From Litoribacterium kuwaitense (GTDB lineage Bacteria; Bacillota; Bacilli; Bacillales; DSM-28697), in the NCBI RefSeq assembly GCF_011058155.1, contig NZ_JAALFC010000023.1, positions 1 to 60,902 of the forward strand: 60,902 bases of DNA, given 5' to 3'. The notes below the pieces were generated by a model. It saw only the letters and a list, made by a program, of their open reading frames with translations. It was not told the DNA's origin and ran no database searches. Positions 25,314 through 33,435 of this stretch are shown one piece after another (position 1 is the stretch's first letter; each line of letters opens with the position of its first letter). The translations under genes were made by a program, and so were the position numbers.

Positions 25314-26789
25314 TTAGCTTCTGATATATTTCTTGATTTCATTTTCTTGTGGGAAAATGGTTCCGTGGTTCATAATACCTTTCGGATCAAAGGCTTCTTT
25401 TAATTTCTCAAGCATGTAATAAGCTGATCCATGCTCCTCTTTCGTCCACTCTGAACGATATTTTCCGATCCCGTGGTGGTGACACATTGAACCGCCCAAT
25501 TTCAATGTTTCTTCAATGATAATTTGGTGGATCGGATGGTGATAGGTCATCATCTCATCTTCAGGTGCACAATTGATCGTGTAGTTATAAACAAAATACA
25601 TATTCGTTCCGTTCAAGTAACTGTGAGACGAATGCCCACCGAGCATTGTTAATTCGTCGGCACGGTCAAACTCATTTCGAATTCTGTTGATCACATTGTT
25701 GTAAAGTACAGGGATGGTTTCCCAATCAGCGGAAACTTCTGTCGTAAACCCATCATGTGAATTATTTTTAACCATATCTTCAATTTCTTCATCAATGCGG
25801 CTTTGCTCCCAGTTTAAGTTGTTAAACCAGTTCTCGATGTGAGCAGGGTCTACTTTTTCAATCACGTGTGCGCTATATTTTTCAACAGCTTGTTCAATCG
25901 CTTCATTCGTCGCCTTGACAATGCCTTCTGGTCCCTCTGCCATGAAAATCAAGACACATTTATCTTTATAAAAATGGCTAAAATGTTGTCTTGCATCTTC
26001 TTCGGAATACAAGCGTGCAACGGACGGTCTAAAGCCGTTTACGATAACTTCTCTTAACATTTTAGTACCAGATTCAATGTCTTTGACGAGGTAACCGTGG
26101 AACGTATTATTTTCCGGAAAGAATTTAAAGATTTTCACAGTCACTTCTGTGATGTAGCACAACGCGCCTTCGTTACCGATGGCAATGTGACGAATATCTG
26201 GGCCTCCAGAACGTCTTGGAACATTTTTGATTTTCGAAACTTGTCCTTCTGGGAACACGCATTCCAAGCCGACAACCATATCTTCAATTGCACCGTAAAG
26301 TGTGGAAAATTGACCAATGCTTCGTGTAGCGACTAAGCCACCCATTTGCGCTACTGGCTTTGATTGTGGAGAATGCCCCGTCGTATAACCGACTTTACGA
26401 AGCTCGTCTTCCAATTGCTGTAATTTCACACCTGATTGGACAGTCGCTTGCATATTGTATGTGTCAATGTCAATGATGTCATTCATCTTTGACCCGTCGA
26501 TGACGAGCGTCTTGTCTTTCCAGTTTTCCAATCCGCCTTCTGTAGCTGTTTTACCGCTACGAGGGATCACATTAATATCATTTTTATTACAGAACGTTAA
26601 TAGCGACTGTACTTCCTCGGTCGAATAAGGAAACACAATGGCAAGTGGTGTAGGGACGTCGAGAACATTTTTTGCTTTCGCATATTTTTTATAACGGTCA
26701 GCCGCCGCATCATACAATGCTTCAGGATTTGTAATAATTTGTTCCTCGGAAATCATGGACTTGAGTTCTTCAATCATATGTGTACTCAT
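25314..26789 (-). CDS. ygcU: FAD-linked oxidoreductase YgcU
   Basis: A 491-residue FAD-binding oxidoreductase of the glycolate oxidase/alkyl-DHAP synthase fold. The PCMH FAD-binding part includes VIPRSGKTATEGGLE, the long block TTGHSPQSKPVAQMGGLVAT and GNEGALCYITEVTVKIF; the C-terminal substrate cap ends with HHHGIGK and GIMNHGTIFP. The wording is so close to E. coli YgcU that I treat it as the orthologue. It probably oxidises a hydroxy-acid or sugar alcohol phosphate with a quinone or unknown acceptor; the true substrate is undetermined. AAAGGAG precedes the ATG. Confidence 0.88.
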   Translation of the reverse strand: MSTHMIEELKSMISEEQIITNPEALYDAAADRYKKYAKAKNVLDVPTPLAIVFPYSTEEVQSLLTFCNKNDINVIPRSGKTATEGGLENWKDKTLVIDGSKMNDIIDIDTYNMQATVQSGVKLQQLEDELRKVGYTTGHSPQSKPVAQMGGLVATRSIGQFSTLYGAIEDMVVGLECVFPEGQVSKIKNVPRRSGGPDIRHIAIGNEGALCYITEVTVKIFKFFPENNTFHGYLVKDIESGTKMLREVIVNGFRPSVARLYSEEDARQHFSHFYKDKCVLIFMAEGPEGIVKATNEAIEQAVEKYSAHVIEKVDPAHIENWFNNLNWEQSRIDEEIEDMVKNNSHDGFTTEVSADWETIPVLYNNVINRIRNEFDRADELTMLGGHSSHSYLNGTNMYFVYNYTINCAPEDEMMTYHHPIHQIIIEETLKLGGSMCHHHGIGKYRSEWTKEEHGSAYYMLEKLKEAFDPKGIMNHGTIFPQENEIKKYIRS

Positions 26790-26825
26790 CTTGATTCTCC
26801 TTTGTTTATCATTGCTATATTTGTT

Positions 26826-27620
26826 TTATCTAACGAGATAGCCACCGTCTACCGTGAGCAAGGTACCGTTTACATAATTGGCCGCGTCAGATGCTAAAAA
26901 GACCATAGCTCCCATTAAATCAAGCACATTTCCCCATCTATTTGCCGGAATATGATCAAGCACGCGCTGATTAGTGACCGGATTTGCTCGCGTTTCCTTT
27001 GTCACGTCTGTTGCGAAATAGCCAGGCGCAATGCCGTTTACTTGAATATTGAATTGTGCCAATTCGTCACAATACGCTTTCGTGAAACCTGCCAGACCAT
27101 GCTTTGTGGCTGCATACGCTGGTGACCATTGTCCACCTAAAAAAGAAAAGAGAGAGCATGTGTTAATAATTTTTCCGCTTTTTTGTGGAATCATATGTTT
27201 AGCCACTTCACTAGCCATTTCAAAAGGGGCAGTTAAGTTGACAGCAACCATTTTATCCCACTGTACACGAGTGAATTTTGTTACATCTGGTTCATTGATT
27301 CCGATCCCGGCGTTATTGAGCAAAATATCGATTTTACCAAATGTTTCAATGCACTCATCGACAATTTGTTTACAAACGCCGTCTTTCGTAATATCGCCAA
27401 GTGCTAAATGGTACCTCACGCCTTCTGCTTCAATCAGGTTTTTCGTTTCGTCATTATCCTCAGCCATACTTACTGCGAAAATGTCCGCTCCAGCTTTAGC
27501 AAGCGCAAGAGCAAACCCTTGACCTAAACCTGAATTTCCACCCGTAATCATTGCAACTTTACCCTTCAGATTAAAAAAATCCATATTAAAATCAGTTATT
27601 TTTGCTGCACCTTGACTCAT
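26826..27620 (-). CDS. ygcW: Short-chain dehydrogenase YgcW
   Basis: A 264-residue classical SDR. GGNSGLGQGFA (NAD(P) loop), NNAGIG, catalytic Ser in CSLFSFLGG, and YAATK (Tyr-x-x-x-Lys) are all present; it ends TVDGGYLVR. The stretch around the active site and VLDHIPANRWG matches E. coli YgcW, a relative of 2-deoxygluconate/gluconate 5-dehydrogenases. It likely interconverts a keto and a hydroxyl group in the same pathway as YgcU. GAAGGGGTGG precedes the ATG at 27620. First gene of the operon. Confidence 0.88.
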   Translation of the reverse strand: MSQGAAKITDFNMDFFNLKGKVAMITGGNSGLGQGFALALAKAGADIFAVSMAEDNDETKNLIEAEGVRYHLALGDITKDGVCKQIVDECIETFGKIDILLNNAGIGINEPDVTKFTRVQWDKMVAVNLTAPFEMASEVAKHMIPQKSGKIINTCSLFSFLGGQWSPAYAATKHGLAGFTKAYCDELAQFNIQVNGIAPGYFATDVTKETRANPVTNQRVLDHIPANRWGNVLDLMGAMVFLASDAANYVNGTLLTVDGGYLVR

Positions 27621-27705
27621 CCTTACCACCCCTTCTGATGTATGAGTTTATTATTTCTTTAATTGAATCTTAATACGATACTAAACTAAAAAGCAAGCAT
27701 TTTAC

Positions 27706-27758
27706 AAGAAATTTTCCTAAATATATTTAAATAAATCGCTTACGAGGAAAATTTTCTT
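27706..27758. promoter_or_regulatory. Two GAAA/TTTC dyads upstream of ygcW, likely RpiR operators
   Basis: AAGAAATTTTCCT (27706-27718) and AGGAAAATTTTCTT (27745-27758) are near mirror images 26 bp apart, and the second is itself palindromic (GAAAATTTTC). RpiR/MurR regulators characteristically bind GAAA-Nx-TTTC. They lie about 90-140 bp before the operon's first start codon. Confidence 0.5.
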
Positions 27759-27779
27759 ATAATCCTTTTGTTTTTAGAA

Positions 27780-28100
27780 TAAACAAAATAAATAAAATGA
27801 TGCTACAGCGTTTAAAAACTAGCCGTCCTAGGGTTGGTTCCGAGCCAAGATTCGAAGAGACCATTGAAGGCGAACAGACGAATGAAAAGCGAGATGAAAC
27901 AAACGATCACGTCTGTGTCATATGTGAGATTCAGTTTCAAGGTGAGCACATATTTCCTCAAAGATAACTGCGTCACATGAAAAGAAACGCGGTGGCTCGC
28001 GTTCATGATGTAAACCATTGTCTCTAAAGTTCAAAGGTATTATTAACAAGATGTACAATATAAATACATAAGGTCATGACTTTTAGCATTTTAGGAGACA
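27780..28100. other. Intergenic stretch without a supported gene
   Basis: A 68-codon open frame on the minus strand (27812-28018) has no ribosome site and no recognisable motif; its serine- and phenylalanine-rich text may be the tail of a lost transposase, but I cannot support it. Confidence 0.3.
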
Positions 28101-28101
28101 A

Positions 28102-28143
28102 CAAAAACAGCGCTCACGTTAAATCGCTATGACGTAAGCGCTG
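28102..28143 (-). terminator. Terminator of the two-component operon
   Basis: CAGCGCTTACGT pairs with ACGTGAGCGCTG (28132-28143 and 28108-28119 read leftward; one G-U pair), followed by TTTTTG. Confidence 0.8.
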
Positions 28144-28180
28144 CTTTAGTTGATTTATTTCATTTTCTATACACATCGCC

Positions 28181-29365
28181 TTATGTTTGATAAGGAAGAT
28201 AGACCCTTATCTTCGTCCCCTCTCCTTCTTTACTTTCAACCTCAATTCGTCCTTTCATATGATCAACGATTGTTTTTACAATGGATAATCCTAAACCACT
28301 TCCACTGATTTCTTTCGATCGTGAAGGATCGGCACGATAAAAAGGCTCGAAAATATGCCTAGACTTTTCCTCTGGAATACCTATACCAAAATCAGTCATT
28401 TCTAATATAACTTCGCTGTCATCGGTATGAAGCGCAACTGCGATGAGACCATTTGTATTGTTATATTTAATGGCATTGGACAAAATATTATCCACGAGGC
28501 TTGTCATTAATATTGGGTTCCCTTGCATCTCAACTCGCTCAAGGTTTTGCTGCAAACGAATATTTCTCTCTTTGATTGATACTTCAGCCTGTTGAATACG
28601 GTCATGAATGAGCTCATCCAGTTGGATGTTTTGTTTATTTTCTATCTCTGGTGAAGACATCATCAGCAGCTGGTTGACAATCTCTATGAGCCTGTCAACA
28701 TTTACTTTCATGACCTCTATGTTCTCCTTATACTCCTGCATCGTAGGATCCCCATCGATCTGCAAAACTTGCATGGATGATTTCATCGTCGTCAAAGGGG
28801 TTTTTAATTCGTGAGCGGCGTTGGTCGCAAAATGTTTTTGAATATCGAATGACGCTTTAAGACGAGAGAGCATTGAATTAAACGACGTCGTCAAACTCGC
28901 GACTTCATCGTTTGTTTGCGTTAGAGGAATTTGCGTATCCAAATGTTTTTCATCAATACGTTGTGTTGTTTGGCTTAAGTCCGTTAAGGGAGCTAAAGCC
29001 CTCCCCACAACGACATAAGTTAAAAATATACCAACTAAAGTAAGAATAACCATGGCCAGGATAATCTCTACCGTAAAACTACGACGTGCCTCAGTAATGA
29101 TCGTTGCTTGAACGGGTTGAGCTTCAATCATCTCGCTCCTTGGTTGGTCTTCCTGCTGTCGTTCGTTATTTGCGTTTCTTTCAATATGACTGAATAATTC
29201 CTCATTGTCTTGTGAATTTTGCACTTCAAGCTGTGGGACGACAAAATGACGATCTTTCGCAATGACACTAATGGTTGTTAACCCTGCCGCAATTAATAGC
29301 AGCACCAAAGCTACGATTAGCGTAATCCTCATTCGTAATGATATTTTATTCATTAGTGGTGCCAT
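28181..29365 (-). CDS. Sensor histidine kinase
   Basis: A 394-residue membrane kinase. TM1 at about residues 11-33, an extracellular loop rich in Gln/Glu/Asn (34-97), TM2 at about 98-120, HAMP to 175, then HisKA with the phospho-acceptor His in ATNAAHELKTPLTT. The ATPase domain shows the N box DNILSNAIKYN, DFGIGIP and GSGLGLSIV. It overlaps the response-regulator gene by 20 bases, so the two are translationally coupled. The small acidic-repeat protein gene lies just upstream. The short extracellular loop suggests sensing of an envelope signal or a small secreted protein. Confidence 0.88.
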   Translation of the reverse strand: MAPLMNKISLRMRITLIVALVLLLIAAGLTTISVIAKDRHFVVPQLEVQNSQDNEELFSHIERNANNERQQEDQPRSEMIEAQPVQATIITEARRSFTVEIILAMVILTLVGIFLTYVVVGRALAPLTDLSQTTQRIDEKHLDTQIPLTQTNDEVASLTTSFNSMLSRLKASFDIQKHFATNAAHELKTPLTTMKSSMQVLQIDGDPTMQEYKENIEVMKVNVDRLIEIVNQLLMMSSPEIENKQNIQLDELIHDRIQQAEVSIKERNIRLQQNLERVEMQGNPILMTSLVDNILSNAIKYNNTNGLIAVALHTDDSEVILEMTDFGIGIPEEKSRHIFEPFYRADPSRSKEISGSGLGLSIVKTIVDHMKGRIEVESKEGEGTKIRVYLPYQT

Positions 29366-30020
29366 GATTTAACTGATATCCCTTTCCACGAACATTTTTA
29401 ATCATCCCTTTGACCCCAACTTTCTTTCGCAAAGAATGCATATGGACTTTGAACGAATTGGAGAATGGATCTATGTCGCTTTCCCAAACATGCTCAATCA
29501 TCTCTTCGGCAGACACAAAACGATCTTTGTTTAGTGCCAAATACTGCAAAATCCCATACTCTTTATTCGTCAAATCCAATAGCTCATTGTCTATCGTCAC
29601 TATTTTTGCGGCTGTATCAATGTGCAAACGACCACAAGAAATCGTCGTATCCGTTTGAATAAAAGATCGTCTTAACAGGTTCCGAATTCGCGCAGCCAGC
29701 TCTAAAAAATCAAACGGTTTTTCAAGATAGTCGTTGGCCCCTAAGTCTAACCCGTGGACTTTATCGACAACATCATTTCGCGCCGATAATATTAACACTT
29801 TGAGCTCATCATCTGTTTCTCTAATCCGTTTCAGCACATCGATTCCGTCTATTTTAGGTAAGTTAAGGTCTAATATGACTAGGTCATAACTATTGATCTC
29901 AAGAAGCTCTAGTGCTTCCTCGCCATCAAACGCTGTGTCAATCGCATATGACATTTTTTTTAGTCCATTTTTTATAATATGTGCCAGCTGTTTTTCATCT
30001 TCCACTAATAAGATTTTCAC
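29346..30020 (-). CDS. OmpR/PhoB-family response regulator
   Basis: A 224-residue regulator: receiver domain with acidic pocket VEDE (residues 6-9), phospho-acceptor Asp51 in VILDLNLPK and Lys in EKPFD; C-terminal winged helix with LTNKEYGILQYLAL and VHMHSLRKKVG. The GTG at 30020 has AGGTGACC upstream; the 46-codon open extension before it lacks a start signal. Partner of the overlapping kinase. OmpR-type regulators bind 11-bp direct repeats, and such a pair lies at 30743-30761 in front of the neighbouring secreted-protein gene. Confidence 0.88.
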   Translation of the reverse strand: MKILLVEDEKQLAHIIKNGLKKMSYAIDTAFDGEEALELLEINSYDLVILDLNLPKIDGIDVLKRIRETDDELKVLILSARNDVVDKVHGLDLGANDYLEKPFDFLELAARIRNLLRRSFIQTDTTISCGRLHIDTAAKIVTIDNELLDLTNKEYGILQYLALNKDRFVSAEEMIEHVWESDIDPFSNSFKVHMHSLRKKVGVKGMIKNVRGKGYQLNHGTTNE

Positions 30021-30188
30021 AAGGTCACCTCGTTTGCACACTGCGTAAATGAATGCGGTGTTCTTCATGATCAACATACTTTTCCATGTTATATCATCCG
30101 TGACACCGTGAGACGGCTTCCGAATACACCTTACTTCAGAACTGATTAAGCTGCACACCTAGGCGATGTGCAGCTTAATGATTTCTTG

Positions 30189-30683
30189 TTATTGACTCGA
30201 TTTTACAGTCGCTTCATTCAATTCAACTGCTTTTATATCTGTCATCGGTTCGGAAGCTTCAATGACTTCATCATCTCCCTGTTCACTCAGTTGCCTTTGA
30301 ATTAGCGTCATGTTTTCTTGAATATCACTTAATTGCAACGCCTCAGTGAGAGGGATTACTTTAATAAGCATGTCTGATGCTGTGAGCTCAATTGCTTCTG
30401 TTGCTTTCATTATGTTGGAAGCTTCAATGACTTCATCATCTCCCTGTTCACTCGGTTGCTTTTGGATTAGCGTCATGTTTTCTTGAATGTCACTGAATGG
30501 CACTGCTTTGTATAATTCAATGGCTACTTTATCTCCTGCTTCAATTGATTCCAACGTTGACACTGAAATACTTTCACCGACTTTAGATGCTTGAGCAGCA
30601 TCAGCACCTTCAACAGCAACCATCGACCCACCAAACGCCATAGCACCGACCATCACAGTTGAAACAATAGATTTTAACCTCAT
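30189..30683 (-). CDS. Secreted protein with internal 55-residue duplication
   Basis: A 164-residue exported protein of unknown function. Residues 1-33 are a signal peptide with a hydrophobic core (VMVGAMAFGGSMVAV) and likely cleavage after ADAAQA or just before. The rest holds two copies of a block SDIQENMTLIQxQxSEQGDD followed by EVIEAS, 55 residues apart, each followed by a variable AIEL/AVEL segment. It is acidic, lacks cysteine and membrane segments. GGAGG supports ATG 30683. It lies immediately upstream of the two-component genes with a separate promoter region, so it could be a ligand, accessory sensor or main target of that system. Confidence 0.78.
   Translation of the reverse strand: MRLKSIVSTVMVGAMAFGGSMVAVEGADAAQASKVGESISVSTLESIEAGDKVAIELYKAVPFSDIQENMTLIQKQPSEQGDDEVIEASNIMKATEAIELTASDMLIKVIPLTEALQLSDIQENMTLIQRQLSEQGDDEVIEASEPMTDIKAVELNEATVKSSQ
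30253..30495. repeat. 78-bp direct duplication inside the secreted-protein gene
   Basis: Positions 30253-30330 and 30418-30495 are nearly identical, offset exactly 165 bp (55 codons). The high DNA identity implies a recent duplication. Confidence 0.85.
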
Positions 30684-30742
30684 CAAATCAACCTCCAAGT
30701 ATTTTCATTAGGTAAATGACCTAATATCATCATAAATAACCC

Positions 30743-30761
30743 AAGGTTAGATGAAGGTTAG
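30743..30761 (-). promoter_or_regulatory. 11-bp-spaced direct repeat, likely response-regulator site
   Basis: On the minus strand CTAACCTT occurs twice (30761-30754 and 30750-30743), 11 bp apart. A TATGAT-like -10 follows about 9 bases downstream, so the second copy replaces the -35, as at activator-dependent OmpR/PhoB-type promoters. A short palindrome TTAGGT/ACCTAA follows at 30709-30725. Confidence 0.55.
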
Positions 30762-30841
30762 GTTTTGCAAATTTGAGAAAAACAACTGCTCTTTTTTATT
30801 CGGTCACTAAATAAAAAGGCTCTTATGCTAAAAGGAGACTT

Positions 30842-31267
30842 TTATACGACTTTATGATGCTCACGTAAAAACGCAATCGACTGCGTGATCAGCGCCTTTA
30901 AAACATCCTGATCAATATTGTCGGTATTCGTGACGTAGACGCAAGCCTTACCCGCTCGATGTTTACCTAATCGATCAAGCAAAGTCTGCCGTTTGTCATC
31001 ACCTGTCGCGAAGTAGAGGCTAAAATGCTGCTTTCGTGGGGAAAAACCGACCAACATTGACTCCCCGCTATGTCCAGTCGGGTAAGTATATTGATATTTC
31101 CCAAACCCAATAATGGACGGTCCCCACATCACTGGCGGATAGCCGCTCGTCTCCGCAAAGAGCTGCAGCAGTTGATAAGACTGAGCACGCTTCCTCTCAC
31201 TCAACGACAGCGATTCGATAAACTCATTGACATCCTGATCTGTCGGCTTTGTTTTTTGCTCGTACAT
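30842..31267 (-). CDS. DUF1801 domain protein
   Basis: A 141-residue small soluble protein of the DUF1801 (YdhG-like) family. Recognisable features are the middle segment PPVMWGPSIIGFGKYQYTYPTGHSG (given in part; central GFGKY) and the C-terminal KALITQSIAFLRE. Function in the family is unknown; some relatives occur beside iron-related or stress genes. AGGAGGGACG precedes the ATG. It stands alone, with a decayed region upstream. Confidence 0.85.
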   Translation of the reverse strand: MYEQKTKPTDQDVNEFIESLSLSERKRAQSYQLLQLFAETSGYPPVMWGPSIIGFGKYQYTYPTGHSGESMLVGFSPRKQHFSLYFATGDDKRQTLLDRLGKHRAGKACVYVTNTDNIDQDVLKALITQSIAFLREHHKVV

Positions 31268-31479
31268 GACGTCCCTCCTATGAGCAGCTATCGTGTAAAC
31301 TCATCCATTTCAACGACAACCGCTTCATTCGTATTTTTCATGATCACATCAAAGTGTTGGTGCTAAAGGTGCATAAACAATTCGTATTGAATTCTGCGCT
31401 CATGATGAGGTTGCTTTAAATAATCAATGTCTATTCCTCTTTTAGAAACATCTCGATCACTTCTCCTGATGAACTCCGT
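31268..31479. other. Decayed sequence upstream of the DUF1801 gene
   Basis: On the minus strand a reading frame ends ...MKNTNEAVVVEMDEFTR at about 31288, with no start or recognisable domain; it is probably the tail of a lost gene that once preceded the DUF1801 gene in an operon. Confidence 0.3.
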
Positions 31480-31617
31480 TTAGTCTGTTCTTGCATTCGC
31501 TATTTTTTCGTGAATGGGCGCTACTTTACGTTTTTGCTTTTGATAGTTCTTTGCTTCAGCTAGTTTACATTTTCGTCTTAATGCTAATTCCTGTCGTCTA
31601 GACAGAATACGCTGTTC
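31480..31617 (-). pseudogene. tnpB: tnpB fragment (IS200/IS605 family)
   Basis: Read leftward from 31617 the frame gives EQRILSRRQELALRR, then AEAKNYQKQKRKVAPIHEKI and ANARTD before a stop at 31480-31482. This is the central TnpB segment normally read as (K)EQRxLSRR...KxKxKVAxIHExIAN.RxD. Nothing else of the 370-400 residue protein remains here. TnpB is the RNA-guided nuclease of IS200/IS605 elements; this piece is dead. Confidence 0.75.
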
Positions 31618-31938
31618 TTACTCATGGGAAAGTCCTACACATTCCTTGAAGTGGGAGGCTTCTGTCAGAATTTGATAGGCCAAAAGCATTTCTAAAATAC
31701 CCAACCAAATAAAGTCAATATCATCCCAGTCGATAAAGCTGGTTAACTCCGTATCTGTTGTTTTAATCACGACTGCACCGATAAACCAACGGTCGTTACA
31801 CTTTTTCATTTGGCTGTTCGCCACCTCAATCGTTAAACTGTCATGTTTTAAGGGCATAAAATCGGCTGGACTGATTTCTTTACTACATTCAAACGAATCC
31901 ATCGTCTTCTTGCCAATGTATGAAGTAATCGTAAGCAT
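31618..31938 (-). CDS. Hypothetical protein with a transposon-derived C-terminus
   Basis: A 106-residue soluble protein that I do not recognise (begins MLTITSYIGKKTMDSFEC, core LTSFIDWDDIDFIWLGIL). GGAG lies 6 bases before the ATG at 31938. Its last 16 residues (from ILTEASHFKEC on) are encoded by the IS-end block at 31620-31668, which recurs at the start of the window. The original C-terminus has therefore been replaced by mobile-element sequence, and the protein may be truncated. Confidence 0.5.
   Translation of the reverse strand: MLTITSYIGKKTMDSFECSKEISPADFMPLKHDSLTIEVANSQMKKCNDRWFIGAVVIKTTDTELTSFIDWDDIDFIWLGILEMLLAYQILTEASHFKECVGLSHE
31620..31672 (+). mobile_element. IS200/IS605 end-like block
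   Basis: TCCTTGAAGTGGGAG followed by GCTTCTGTCAGAA matches the block at 78-101 (TCCTTGATGTGGGAG, TCTTCTGTCAGAA). It abuts the tnpB fragment, but in opposite orientation, which suggests rearranged debris rather than an intact element. Confidence 0.5.
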
Positions 31939-32005
31939 CTTCGACTCCAATCATTTCAAATCTAAAACAATCCATTCGTATTTGTATTTAAGGGAGGAGG
32001 ATCAA

Positions 32006-32191
32006 ATGTCAAATCTTTTAATATTAACGTTCGCCTTTCTGCCTATCATTTCACTAATCATATCACTCTCCCTTCTCATCATAGGCTTAATGAAGAAAAA
32101 GAAGAAGGAAAATTATAAAAAATATTTCGTCATGTGTTTTCTATTTCTTATGATTCCTGTCTTCTTTATTCTGTTACTACTCATTCTTTGA
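32006..32191 (+). CDS. Small two-helix membrane protein
   Basis: A 61-residue peptide with two hydrophobic helices (about 3-28 and 42-61) separated by a strongly basic loop (MKKKKKENYKKY). The start is supported by GGGAGGAGG 6 bases upstream of the ATG. The lysine loop should face the cytoplasm, leaving both ends outside. I do not recognise a family; size and shape resemble stress or holin-like small membrane proteins but nothing more can be said. Confidence 0.6.
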   Translation: MSNLLILTFAFLPIISLIISLSLLIIGLMKKKKKENYKKYFVMCFLFLMIPVFFILLLLIL

Positions 32192-32238
32192 TTTTGCACT
32201 TCGATCCTATAGCACAGTAGAGCCCTACACGGTTCATT

Positions 32239-33351
32239 TTACGAATCTATCACGCTCCAAAAATCCGGCCCATAATCCGTATTCTCCATCAACACTTTAA
32301 CATCGAAGTGAGGCAATGCTTCTCCAACTGTTAACTTGTACGTTTTGTTGTGTATCGGTGAGCCAAAGGAGAATTCGAGTTGTTTGGCGTCTAAATCAAA
32401 CAATATCGAATGAACGGTTCCAAAATTTTGCTCATAATTGTGCACAGTTAATCCTTTAGGATACTCTTGTAACGTTACATCTTTTAGATGCTGCTTTGAA
32501 ATCAGGTCGTTGCTGCTTAAATGGTTTTCCAAAAGACCGTAACGAACACAGGACTGTTCCAACTTTCCATTTTCCTTTCTTGCAATACTGGGAAACAGCC
32601 CATGGTTCGTTGCAATCATAAATTCTGACGTGCTATTGGTTCTTTCCACAGCCCTTTCGCCATCGTACGTTGATATTAAAGCCGCTTGACCATTGGCGTC
32701 TGTCAGAAGCAAATTCATATTCGTTCCAATCGGCATATTCTCTATATAAGAAATGCCTTCCTCAACGTTTTGACAATTCTCAAGTAAAGCTCTGACGATC
32801 ACCATAAACTGTAGGCCGTTGATGATAGGCTTTTTCATTCCAGGATGCTTGCCTATAGGCATTCCGCAGGAGGCAAAGGCTACACAGAGCCCCTTTTCAT
32901 TTAGGCCTTCACTGCGACCAAAATAACAAACGGAAAATCCGGTGTGGCTGTATTTCCCCTTAACCTTTGTTGTACAAAGTCTCATATCAGAAATGGTTGG
33001 TGACAAATCATAATTTCGCAGAACATACGTTTTACGATCCTTTGTTTTTGACGGTAAAACAGCACCCAGACTACATCCACCTGGTTGCAGCAAAGCTTCA
33101 TCAAAGAAGTTCAGAGATCTCGGCGTAACATGCAGTGAATCTGCAAAGCCGCGTAATTCTTCGCTTAAACCTGGGCAATACTCGTTCATCATTTGTTCCA
33201 TATCCTTAAACTTCGCCTCATCGATTGGCTCTTGTAATAAAACTTTATTGACTGCGTGAGGCATATTTTTTATTTCTTCTCCTTGCTTTCTGCCAATCTC
33301 ATAGCTGCTACCCTCAAGAAAAGAAAAATAGGCTTGAGTTGAATGATTCAT
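32239..33351 (-). CDS. C45 autoproteolytic acyltransferase/hydrolase family protein
   Basis: A 370-residue Ntn-hydrolase of the peptidase C45/acyl-CoA:6-aminopenicillanate acyltransferase group. The expected nucleophile is the Cys in PGGCSLGAVL (about residue 92), which would become the N-terminus after self-cleavage; downstream are YVLRNYDLSP and the MIATNHGLFPS segment typical of the fold. Such enzymes cleave or transfer acyl groups on amide bonds; the bacillar members' substrates are not known. No signal peptide, so intracellular. GGGAGAG precedes the ATG. It lies just downstream of a MerR regulator on the same strand. Confidence 0.82.
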   Translation of the reverse strand: MNHSTQAYFSFLEGSSYEIGRKQGEEIKNMPHAVNKVLLQEPIDEAKFKDMEQMMNEYCPGLSEELRGFADSLHVTPRSLNFFDEALLQPGGCSLGAVLPSKTKDRKTYVLRNYDLSPTISDMRLCTTKVKGKYSHTGFSVCYFGRSEGLNEKGLCVAFASCGMPIGKHPGMKKPIINGLQFMVIVRALLENCQNVEEGISYIENMPIGTNMNLLLTDANGQAALISTYDGERAVERTNSTSEFMIATNHGLFPSIARKENGKLEQSCVRYGLLENHLSSNDLISKQHLKDVTLQEYPKGLTVHNYEQNFGTVHSILFDLDAKQLEFSFGSPIHNKTYKLTVGEALPHFDVKVLMENTDYGPDFWSVIDS

Positions 33352-33396
33352 TTTTATCTCTCCCTAGTTCAGATTTTCACTTCGTATACAAAGAAT

Positions 33397-33421
33397 AAAC
33401 CCTCCAGCAGATGGAGAGTTT
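33397..33421 (-). terminator. Hairpin between MerR and C45 genes
   Basis: AAACTCTCC and GGAGGGTTT (33413-33421 and 33397-33405 read leftward) pair with one G-U; only a short T-rich tail (ATTC) follows, so termination may be partial. Confidence 0.5.
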
Positions 33422-33435
33422 ACCCTATATTCAAA

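Noticed and set aside
27812-28018. 68-codon frame as a possible transposase tail
   Set aside because: No start signal and no motif that I could tie to a transposase family.
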